Position numbers and translations under genes: made by a program | The notes under the pieces: generated by a model | What the model saw: only the letters and a program-made list of their open reading frames with translations | Told to the model about the DNA's origin: nothing | Database searches by the model: none | In this document: positions 10,467 through 25,006 of the stretch, in pieces | How the letters are laid out: every line of letters begins with the position of its first letter | How positions within the stretch are numbered: position 1 is the first letter of the stretch | From: Neospora caninum Liverpool | Lineage: Eukaryota; Apicomplexa; Conoidasida; Eucoccidiorida; Sarcocystidae | Direction of reading: 5' to 3' | Assembly: GCF_000208865.1 (NCBI RefSeq) | Contig: NC_018396.1 | Coordinates: forward strand, 6,008,514 to 6,072,513 | Length of the DNA: 64,000 nt

Positions 10467-13400
10467 TTCCGCAACTCGAAATAGACGCGAGGCACGCAAA
10501 ACGCCAGCGGCGAGTGTCGAGACTCCAACTGCTCTGCCACGACACGCTCCGGCGGAAACCGGTATGTCTGAACTCCTTCCAGTTCCACGATAAAAGACAG
10601 GCGCAACGCGGCGCTTCACGGAAAAGTGGGAAAGAGTGTATTGGACGGGAAACGCACAGACAGCGTGGTGTCGATGAGCAAAGCAGGAAGAACTCGCAGA
10701 TACCGGAAGAGAGAGGGGCGTAGGCGATAGAGCGAGGAGCCGCGTCGCTGGTGCATTTGAAGAGAGGCGGTGAAGTGACCGATGGAAATTGCGAGTTTTT
10801 CGACAGGGCGAAGGGGCTGGAACTTCGACCTCGACTGTCTGTTGTTCCTCTACCATTGGCATGCAAGACGGTCCAGTGACAGGCGAGAACGTGCGGCGGC
10901 CGCGCACGCGCGAGACCCGCTGCACACTACGACACGCAGAACTTTTCGCAAGCTGAAAAGTTGGGGCTGTCAGGAAGATCCCTGCGAAAGACACCGGCAC
11001 AGATTGCTCATGACACATAGACACCGTGGGGAAAATGGGAAAACAAACATAAACGGTCTCCTGGTTCGGCGTGGCGAGAACTCGAGACCCGTCGTCGCCT
11101 CGAGTTTCGCGGGAAGGCGACGAAAGATCGACGAATAGTCACAGTGGAAGGGTGTTGACGATGGAAACAACATCCAAGTTCGTCCCTTCTCGCAAACAGA
11201 TGAAGACATCTCTCTGGCGCCCCGCTTTCCGCTGTGGCGTTTCGATGAAAGCACCAGATTCCCCTTGCCAATCCCTTGGTCCGTTCCAGTCCCACAAGCG
11301 ACGGCAGTGGTCGAGCGTCCGTTCGGTAGACGCCTGCGGCACGTGTTTGCTTTCTGAGGCAAACGCTCCTGCGCTCTCGGCAGTGGGGTGGGGAGCTCGA
11401 GGGCCAGCACGGGAGATTGGGATGCTAACTTTTGCGCTGGACCGTTTTCACCTCGCGAAAGGAAGACCGGCGACGGCGATGGGACCAGGTGTTCGTCCGA
11501 GCACTCGGAAACGCGACACGAAGGCACCTGACAGCACTGCGGGCGGAGTGAGAGAGAGACAGACAGAGAGAGCGTAGGTCCGCACAGTTCTTCTCGGAAG
11601 GTATCACACGAGCATTTAGTTGAGTCCGTGTATTGACTAGAGCTGCGAGGCTGTCACAAGTCGCTTCTGGGCGTCCTGTTTGCGGGATGAGTTGCGTGAG
11701 GACTCCGAGTAGAAAGTGGGAGGCATCCAAGCAAGTTAGAAAAGCAACCTTCCCACCCAAAGAGAAGGTTTGCCGTCGGTGACACGGGTTTCTGTCCCAC
11801 GGAACTACGAGGCATGCCGCAAGATGCAAGTGTTTCAAAAAGAGTCTGGACTTCGAGGCAACACCGAAGCAGAGCCGCCGACGGCGCCGTCGACACGCAA
11901 GGAAAGGTCCGAGCTACTGAGCGAGAGTCACGAGACCAGGTTGGACACTGGCAGGAAATGGAGCAAGTAAAAGAGCGATGGTTTGCTTTCCAAAGGAGAC
12001 GGCACTTCACCGTCCGCTCGTCGCTTGAGCTGGTTTGTCTACTGTTACATATTAGATTATCTTCGCTCCCATGGTCTGTAAAAAGTTAACATTAAAACGT
12101 ATCAACTGGCTGGCAAGAGGGAACGACCAACCCGTCAGTGTGGGATCGTGTTTTGACACAAAACATCCTACAAAGCACGCGACGCCTAAACGATCTCACG
12201 CGTGGCGAAACATCCCTGACACAGGTCGAGTTCCGTGAATTTCGGGTTCCGCAGACGAATGTTTCGGCATCTCCGTATGCGCTGAAATGGCCGTTTTGGG
12301 GAGGGCGACAATGTACAGACCGAGGCTCTGCCGCTCTTAACTTGTACGTGGAGGCAGCCTCTCATTTACAACGTCGCGTGTACGCACTCCGATGCATTGT
12401 AACAGCAGCAGCCGGGGCTTCCTTCACTTGTTGGGAGGCGCCTGGACGAGTCAATGGGGATTCGTGGATCAGTGCACGCCTGAGTTTGAGATATTGAAGG
12501 CTGTTCGGGATGGCAAAAGGAACGATGTCAAGCATGCATGGGCCAGCGGAGATGGTAACGCCATCCATACGTGACTCACACGTTGACGCTTTGCCTCTCG
12601 TCCCTGCATTTCCCTGGAGTATTTATTGAAGAAGGGAATGCAATGGTGAGGGCTGGCAAGCACATGAGAGCAGTTGTTTGTCTCTGCTAAACTCCGTCCA
12701 GAACACCCTGACGAATGTGAGAACGGGCGAGATCAAGTAAGACGTAGAGATGCCGGTTTCTTTCTTTCCTCTATGTCCTGTTCTGAACCCAGTTTTTGCC
12801 ACTGGCTTCACTGCTCTTCCTTCTCCAAGGCCGACGCTGGCACCCGGCGTCAACGACAACCCTTGTACTGGTTTCGTTTCCGCGCCTTTTCCTTTTCTAG
12901 TTCTCTCGCTTGCCTTGGTCAACAGTTCCTTTGTATGGAGGGTCACTCGCCTCCCCCTGCGGAGAAGAAAGCGTAGGTTTCTTGCCCTCGCGTTAGTCTC
13001 GAGCTGTGTGCTTTGAGGTATCCTCCCGCCACGTGGAGCACCCGAGGCTGTACCTGGTGTCCTTGCTTGTGTTGTGTCTTGCTTTTCCTCCAATCACGCA
13101 CATATATATAAGGGGAATGTGTGCTTTGGCCGGAGGAACCACATCGTTAGAGGTACCAGTTCATCGGATCAGCAGGAGTAGGGACGGCTACTGCTTGTCT
13201 CGAACCTAACGGGGACAGCTGGAAACCTTGGCGCGTCCGTCGCCCGTCGTCTGTTTTTACGCATTCGAGGATCCCAAATGCGTCCACCACGGGAAGAAAC
13301 GGAAGGTTAGAGGTGCTTTTCGGTCCTTTGTTTCTTTTCTCGACACCGATAGGTTACAAAGGATTGTTTTCGGCAGAGTTCTCATCCTCTGTTGACCCCG

Positions 13401-13934
13401 AAGAGTCGTGCAGCGCAGCTGACTGCCCGCGAGTAGCTTCGAAGGTTCTCCGGCGGGTTACGAATGGAAGACAAAAAGCTAGAGACGAAAGAGGAGTTGA
13501 AAAGATGCATCCTGAGAGGGTATATGGAGACAGTCTCTTTTCTGTAGCGGCCTGTGACACACAAATCTGCCCGTTTGCCTGTCTTCGTGTGTCAAAGGTC
13601 GCTCCAGTCGGCGTCCTAGTCGTTCTGTCTCACGTCTCGTCTTCGCTGGCGCGCCTTTTCGCCACGGACATTGCCCTCTCGCCATCCTCTCTTTTCCCTT
13701 TTTTTCCTTCTTCGCGTCTGCACTCCAATTTGTTTGTTTCTGCTCCTTGTCGCCCTCTCCTGCGATTCGCTGCCGCCTGCCGGCCCGCTCCTCTCTGTGC
13801 CTGCCTTCGTCGCCGCGATTTTCTAGGTGTTGTCGCCAGCTCGTGCGCGCTACCGTCGCTCTCGCGCCATTCTTGTCTCCTTCCCCGAAACCCCGTTTCC
13901 CCGCGCGTGCTTTCCTGTGCGCCTTCGCCTCGCC
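10467..13934. other. Divergent intergenic region between two head-to-head genes
   Basis: Contains no supportable gene. It separates the start of the minus-strand helical-protein gene from the plus-strand dehydrogenase and must hold both promoters and leaders. Bases ~13560-13934 are strongly T/C-rich on the plus strand, as in front of other plus-strand starts here, and are taken as the dehydrogenase leader. Bases ~10470-11500 are purine-rich on the plus strand, matching a minus-strand leader. No TATA box is evident. Confidence 0.55.
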
Positions 13935-16900
13935 ATGACGCTCTCCGCTCCTCCATCGCCTCTGACTCTCGTCGTCCTACTCGCGGCCGAGGTGCCGACC
14001 GAGACCCCGGCAACGCTGGAAGCGCCGGAATCCATTTCTCGTGTGGTCTTCCCTCGATTTCTCAAGTTCCTAAAATCCAAGTACCCTGACCAAAGTGTGC
14101 GCGTCGTCTCCGTCTGGTCCGAAGAGAGTCTCTTGCGTCACAAGGAGGAACTCGAGCAGGTGAACTCGCGCCCGAGACAGCGAAAACGCTAAGGGCGGCG
14201 ACGGGAAAGAGGGAAGAGACACACGACAGGAGATGGTTTTTTGCAGGCAGGAGAGGAGGGAACGGCAGACAGGCAGGGATATACCTCTGCATGGATGTTT
14301 ATACAAATATGGAAAACCTGTGAACGCGGCTGCGGAGACAACTGTCCCGACCAGGCTGCTCGGGTCTCCTAATATCGACGCGTAATATCGACATGCCGTG
14401 TGCGTACCCTCTCTGCCGCCACTCTGCGCAAGTCCGAATATCCTTCGAACCTCCATGATCTCCCCACATCATACATAGACAAGTATGTGTTTGTGCACAT
14501 AGCCGAATATGTACATATTTCACACATTCCTGTGGTGTACGTCGATTTTCATATGTGGAGAGGCGCCCATTCGAGTGTGCAAATGCATACATAGATATGT
14601 ATATAGATGTATATATATATGTGGACGAGCTGCATGTCATTAGGGACAGTTTCCGGCGTGCGTTTGTCTTCACAGGCGAGTGCGGTTTTCGCTCTCGAAC
14701 ATGATGGCAGCTGCTTGCCGGCACTTTACGCGCATGCGAAGAATCTCCGTTGGCTGCACAGCCTCTCTGCCGGTGTCGACCGTTTCATGCCTTTCCTCAA
14801 GTCGACGCATTCGCATAAAAATGCATCGCAGACTCTCGTCGAGGATCCGAGCTTCCTGGTCACCAACGGCAAGGGCGTGTTTGCGCGTCCCTTAGCTGAA
14901 TACGTAGTCGCGGCGATACTCTACTTCGCGAAGGACATTCTCCAGCTCCAGAAACGGAAAGACGAGCGCAGTTGGACGCCCTTTCCCATGGATCAACTGC
15001 GGGGGAAGACAGTGGGCTTTGTAGGGTTCGGGGACATTGCAAAGGAAACAGCAAAGCTTCTCCAGGCGAGTCCGACCACTAGGCGAAGGCAGACAGCGCA
15101 CCGGAAAGGCTGGTCGCTGTCTTTTTCCTGGAGAAACAAAACGTCCAGCACACGGTCTCAGTCCCGGGCCCCCTGATTCTCTGAGGCACAAAGCCTCCAA
15201 GTTCCCGTATCCACTTTTTCCTCTTTCCCAGGATCGACACTGCTGTCTTCGGCACGCTCCGTGACGCACGTCTCGTTCGCAGAGGATTTCACTCTGCATA
15301 GACACCTCGCGGTTCCTCTACACACGATCGCCTTTTCTGTGTTTATCTAGGCGATGTGCGTCTGTGCAGGTGGACTGGAGTGCATCCGTGAAGATGCATT
15401 GCTTCCCCAAATCAGGAGAAACAAACCCTCCATGTGTGCGCAACCGTGCACACAGGACAAAATACAAAAATACATATAGATGTGGCTATGCCGGAAAAAG
15501 TCAAGTGTGAATGCGTGTGCGTTCAGGCTTTTGGGATGAGATGTGTTGCCATCAAACGCACGCCGAACTCTCAACAAGATTCACTCGCGGAGAAGATATG
15601 GACACCGACTGATCCCGATCGTTTCGAGGTACGTCATCACAAGCTTCCATTCACGTCGGAAACAGCTGCATGCGTATTTTCGTAGATGCAAGGACGCCGG
15701 GGCTGTGCAGGCTTTCTCTTTCGCTTGCGTACTCTCTCCATAAAAACGTATGTGGAGGTAGCGTTTTTTTCCGTGATAGAGGTCATGCAAATACCCCATC
15801 TACAGACGCCTTCTCGGGGCGTAGTTCTTATATATAAATATGTAAGTTCATCTTCCGGAGACTTAAATCTAGCAACGTAGAGGTCAGCAGCAATATGTAG
15901 TCGACAGGCGGATCGTTGCTATATCGAACTGCACTTTTTTCACACACGTACCTGAAGACGTCGTAGCAGATTGTACGCATTGGTTCGGCGCATATAAAGT
16001 GAAATTATTAGGGGGCGGTGGACACCGCAGAAGCCAAGCCTTTGTCGCTATGCAGAGAGCCGCATACTCGGCAGTGATCTGTGCATTTGTTGGGTTTCCT
16101 CGCTTGTGCCGTATCGGAGCGGCTGCAAGATTTCTTTGGTGTTTCTCCGGGACCTCCGCGCGTCTTTCTTGTTTTCTTCGCGTCGAGTCCCCTCCCCGGA
16201 ACTGATGAAAACTGCCTTTCGCGTGCTTCCTCGCGTGCGTTGTAGTCGGGCTATTCCTTATTTCTCTGGCACTACGCAGTTTGCTCGTTTACCTTCCTTC
16301 TCTGTATTTCCTTTTGTCGCGTCCAGATCCACGCCTGTGGTTCAGCTGTCCACTTTTTGCATCGTGTCATTCTCTTACGCCGCTACTTTGCGTATTCAAT
16401 GAAGCTATTTGTTTGGCGCCTCTCTACCTGCGTGCGGTGTCGGTCAGCTCTTCAAGAGCTCGGACTACGTCGTTTGCTCTCTCCCAGGGACTCCTGAAAC
16501 ACGCCACGCTGTGGGGCGAGAGGAGTTTGCAGCGATGAAGCCTTCCGCGGTCTTCGTGTCGATAGGACGGGGGTCTGCCGTCGACGAAACCGCTCTTTTT
16601 GAGGTGAGAAGGAATACACCGGTATGTGCTGATGGACGCGTGCTCTCGGAAAGATGGGATGTATACGGCTGCAAGAGAAAAAAGGCGGAAGAGAAAGCAA
16701 GGCCGTTCCTGGATAAAGAGCACGGGTACAAATCAACATTTGAACGATACATGTGTTTGTACTGTGCGAAGACACTCGCAAACCCCTGCTGCCAGTATGG
16801 GTATTCCAGGAATGATAGTTGCAAGGACACTGATATTTGCGCGTGTATGCATGTATATATGGATCCTATAACGGCTGTGAGTGGAGTCACATATTTGGGC

Positions 16901-17232
16901 ACACGCAGCGATAGGTAGGCGTCAGGCTGTGCATGCATCGTATGGCGGAGCATGCGCTTTTTTCCTTTTTTTGCGCGTATCGGCAGGCGCTGCAGAAGGA
17001 GGCGCTCGCGGGGGCCGCCCTGGACGTGTTTGAAACCGAGCCGTTGCCCAAAAGTTCTCCTCTTTGGGGCGCAGAGAACCTTTTGATTTCGCCTCATTGT
17101 TGTGACTGGGTGAACGACCATAGCGCGGAAGAGGCGTTTCGCGTGTTTGATGAAAATTTTCGGCGTTTTCGACAAGGCGCGCAGATCCAGCAAGACATGT
17201 ACACACCGATTGATAAGCAACTGGGATACTGA
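13935..17232 (+). CDS. D-isomer-specific 2-hydroxyacid dehydrogenase (5 exons, 372 aa)
   Basis: Exons 13935-14159, 14676-15065, 15527-15628, 16448-16603, 16987-17232, all joined in phase 0. It belongs to the NAD(P)-dependent 2-hydroxyacid dehydrogenase superfamily (glyoxylate/hydroxypyruvate reductase, phosphoglycerate and lactate dehydrogenases), which interconverts 2-keto acids and D-2-hydroxy acids. Seen: an N-terminal substrate-domain half with SAGVDRF (~105-111); the Rossmann turn GFGDIA at 192-197; 'SLPGTPETRHAV' near 250-261; catalytic Arg280 in SIGRGSAVDE; catalytic Glu309 in DVFETEPLP; and His328 in ISPHCCDWV. The dinucleotide motif has Ala where the usual GxGxxG has its third Gly. 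The exon 2 donor reads CAG|GCGAGT, an apparent GC-AG intron; only this junction gives the family-typical Leu-Leu-Gln-Ala-Phe-Gly-Met. The length is usual for the family. No signal peptide is obvious. Substrate cannot be told from sequence. Confidence 0.92.
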
Positions 17233-20200
17233 CGGACGGCAAGAAGCGCGTGGTCTTGCTTCACCGTTTTTCCTCGAACCGAACACTTTTTCGCCGCACG
17301 TCTGCATTTTTCTCAACTCTTTTTTGGCAGCGGGAAAGCCTTCTTACGTTGTCGATGAGGGCGCGCCGTCTGCCTTTCAAAAGGCCAAGAAACAAAGAAA
17401 CGAGTTACGCAACGAGCCGCCACGTTCGGGCAATCAAGAAGAACGGCGGAAGGGCCGAGCTTCTTCTTAGACTGACGCTTATTCACACATACCCTCACAC
17501 ACTGCGTTCAGCAGCAGAAAACGAAAAAGAAGCCGACGAAATCACGCCAAAAGAAACAGCGCAGGCCAGTGGACAGCGCTCTCAAGGGCGTAAAGAGGGC
17601 ACACACTCAGGGTCGCGACTGTGAGTAGAATCCATCTTTCTCTGGATGCTGACAATATCTGAATGCTCTTTAAACTCGCGGAAAGCGACAGCCGATTCTT
17701 GCTCACGGTATTTTTACTGCACGCCTACTGCATGGCTTCGCGGTCTACGAAGAGACCGTGGGGGAGATTTCCGGTCTGTAGGCAGCAAAGGAACTGACGA
17801 AAAACACTGCACCAGAAACAGCATTTTCTGCGAGTGAACACACTAATCCGGGATTCACCCGACAGGGTCACACGCAAAGTGTTTTTAACGCAAACGAGGC
17901 TTTCGCACGTGCCCATGGTAGATAGTAACGGTGAGAAAGACTTGGAGCGTAGTTCTTCTACCCATCTAAAGCGCTTCTATATTCAAAAAACGCGTGTGAG
18001 CAAATGTGTACATCTACTTTCAAATGCATACCAGCGAGAAAGAGAATACGCAATATGTATATTTGTACATATGTATACACATATACATACATACAGCGGG
18101 CACAAAAAAGGGCTGCACGGTCACTCAGCAGATGCACGACGTGGTGTTTGCCTCGATCGCGACGCGTCAGTGTACGAATGGACATCCTTTTCTTTGGAGG
18201 CAGCCCCCGAATCAGGCTTTACAGAACACGGACTCCGTTCCTCTTGATGTGTTCCTTTTCTTTTCTTAGACTTCTGCGACGAGGAGTCCCCACAAGAGAG
18301 AAAACGGCGCTCCGTTTGACCAAAGAAGGCCCCGCCATTGTCTAAGGACGGCTCCAGATGCGGTGGTGGTTAAACGTTTTTCTTCTGTTTGAGGATCATG
18401 CGAGCGGGAACTCCCCAAGCGTTTCAACTGAGGTACTCCTCCTGGCAGTCCAGTAGCACTGGTGAACTCTCACCATTCCCGATGCCGAGTCTGCTGCACA
18501 TTCAGAACCCGTCCCTCTATCGACGTACACGTCACATATCCATGATACGCACATTCACATTTGTACCTGGGCCTTTATTCTCCAGTCGAAAAAAACGTTC
18601 GTGTGGCTCGGCGAGCATTCGTAGAGCACCTGATTTTTACCAACAAATGCGCATTTATGTGTGCTGCGAGTGCGTTCGACAGTTCATTTCTCTCGAGGAG
18701 GGCGTGGTACTCTGGAGCGGCGCTCTCCGAGAAAAGCTGCGGAAAACCGTTTGTCGACTGGGTCCAGGCGGTGTGTCGAAGCTGAGTGGTGTTCTACGTT
18801 GCTGCGAGGCATTCTTTGTTTGCTTTCGTCGCTCTGAGTGTCTCGATCTCTCTGTCGTCGCCTGAGAAATCCCTGCCGTCTGTTTGGCCTTGACGCACCG
18901 TGGGTTTGGCCATTTGTCTTCTGCCCCCGTCTTTTCAGTCTGGAATGATCCTGAGGCCCCAAAACTCAATGTGTTTGCGTTTTCTCTACATCTGGGCACG
19001 TGAGGGAGGCTGAACGCTAGCGCAGCTTTTTTGTTGGGCGAGGCCCGCAGTGAGAACGACACACAGCGCTCAGCGCGTCAGAGACAGGGGTTGTGTGAAG
19101 CGAAAAAGAGTTTCTTCGTCACACGGGGTTCTTTTCCCGCTCTCCTCCATTCCGTTGATTTGATGCGCTTTTGGGGTGCTCATATGAGCAGGGCTCTGTG
19201 TGTGTACTTTGGGTTGGCGGACGCACGTGAACAGTTGACATTCCAAAGATTCACATCTCTCGCTCGCTGTTCTATCTCTCTCGCTGGTTCATGTGTACGG
19301 GGGTCAGCGTGGTGGTGGCTTCTCGTTTTTGCGCAGGGGCGAGAGGCTCATTGTCTGTTTACGTTTTTCCTCGTCTTTTGGCCTTTCTTCCGCGACGACT
19401 TTTCTTCAATTAATGCGACCTATCTTTTTTCTTTTTGCTCGTGTGTGACGGTGACGAGCGGACAGTGCCATCGGTGAAACTCGACTTCCCGAATTTTCCT
19501 CTCTCTTTCCCTACCCGGGCGTGCTTTCCCGCTCCTCTTGGGGACGAAATTCTCGCTGTCTCTCCAACTTCTTTCAACTCCGCAACACACACCATCGCTC
19601 CTTTTTCCACCCCGTGAAAGCGCGGGCGCCTCTGAGGACGCGTCGGTTTCTCTCGTGCTAAACCCCGCCACGCCGTTCGCGTGCGAAAGCCAGAAACACC
19701 GCGTTTTTTCTCCTTTCTCCCCGACCCCCAAAAAAGCGATTCCGACTCCAAAGACGGCCCCACCCACACATAGACGAAAGCGAACCTGGGGAAACGAGGA
19801 GGAGCCGAGAGGATGCTTTGCTGGCCGTTGTGCCTCGCGCGTATCGGACAAACCGTCTAGTACAAAAGGGTGTCTTTCGTCTGCGTAGCGGTCTCTATCT
19901 TCTTCGGCTTCTCAGGATTCGATTTCCAGATCAGAGTTCACTTGCCCAGGATTTCTTCGTCGTCGGTTTGAGTTCGCTCTCACTCCTCGCCTGTCACACT
20001 CCCGCATGCCGCTCTGGCCGGAAACGCCCGCGACCGTCTTCGCCTCCCCTATTGCCTCTCTCATTCCTCTCGTCTTCGCCCTTGCTTATCCCTTCTCCCT
20101 TTGTCCCCTCTCTTCACGTCCTCCAGTCTCCCTCTCTTCCGGACTTCTGAGATCCTCGGCCACATCGCGAGATCGCGCGTTGCCACTCCTTCCTCTCTTT

Positions 20201-20408
20201 CCTTTCTCGCGGAAAAACGCGCGCCTTTCCCCAGCGCTCTACCTGTTTGCCGCGTCGTCCTGATCTACCCCTGGTCGTGCATATCGGACACTGCCAAGGA
20301 CAGCTTCCCACTCGTTGAGAGGGCTTGGAAAAACGAAGCGACACGGTCGTCTCGCCGTCTCTACACTCGGACCGCCCTCCCCCCCTCCTCGTCCCGCGCG
20401 TCTTCACC
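17233..20408. other. Intergenic: dehydrogenase 3' region and Rab1 promoter/leader
   Basis: No supportable gene. The left part is the expected 3' untranslated region of the dehydrogenase. From ~19380 to 20408 the plus strand is heavily T/C-rich (for example 20020-20220), which I read as the 5' leader of the Rab1 gene. Short TATG repeats lie near 18050-18090. Confidence 0.55.
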
Positions 20409-23952
<3,544 letters not shown>

Positions 23953-25006
23953 ACCGCTTCGCCCTCCCCTCCTGCTCAGTTGTGGGACCACTTTATGTAC
24001 AGTTGTACACACCTATTCCTATGCATCCATATCGATTCCTATATGCACACGCGTAAAAGTCTAAATGCATTTTTGCAAACACCGCTTCAATGCTGATCCA
24101 CGCATGTATATATGCATATCTGTGAAAGTTGATTGTAGGGCTTGGGGGGGGGGGGGGGGGGGGGGGGTGAGTGGGCGTCTGCGACTTCACCCCGCTAGGA
24201 GAGAGTGTGAGTTTCTGTCTTTCTTGAAAATGCACCCGAGCCTCTTTCCGTGTGCATCTTGCTCTCTTGTGAGCGCCCCGCTGAGAAGATGCTCTTCTCC
24301 AGTCGGCTGCTCTCTCCGCGTGTTTTGTGGCACGCATGGGATAACCGGGACAGCCTGTAAATTCTTGGTGGCAGCGGCGACGCTCTTCGCGCGACAGGAA
24401 AACGATGCGAGTTCACAACCCAGACACCGAAGAAGACGGCACGACAGGATAGGCCAGAGACAGGGTAGCATCTGTATGAGCAAAAAAACAACTCTGGAGC
24501 GTTTTCTCGTGCACTGACGCATGCAAATGGGTCTGCCCACAGGGGTGAAGATGTGTACCTGTATATATGTGTAAATACAACCTAGGCAACGACGTGGCAG
24601 CGCTCGAGCGAGCGTGCCTGAGGAATCAGTGCCGAGAGGGAGTTCTCTCCGCAGTCCTGTAACGCCACATGTAATCGGCAGCCCCCAGGTAGCCTGTGCG
24701 CCGGTGACGCAACATAGCAGGAAGGCCTGCTTCATTTTTTCGGAGGCGAGTTTCAAAAGAGACAAGAATGGAGGTACTGACAACGTATCGGGGCGGGCTA
24801 CAAAGGGCCCTTGCCACGCGTTCTGAGGAGCGATGTCACTCTTTAAAAGTTTCACCGGAAAAAGAACGGAAACAAGCGAGGAAGACAAGTTGCGAGAAAG
24901 AAGAAAGCCGTCTCTCGGGCGCGTTGCAACGTCCAGTCTTTGGGGCGCATCTCTCCAACGGAAGGGTTAGGAGACAGAGGCCATTGATACCCCCCCTGAG
25001 CCTCGC
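23953..25006. other. Convergent intergenic region (two 3' ends)
   Basis: Lies between the stop of plus-strand Rab1 and the stop of the minus-strand Nudix gene, so it should contain both 3' untranslated regions. No gene is seen. It contains a 24-G run at 24144-24167. Confidence 0.55.
24144..24167. repeat. Poly-G run (24 G)
   Basis: Uninterrupted homopolymer in the convergent spacer. Confidence 0.9.
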
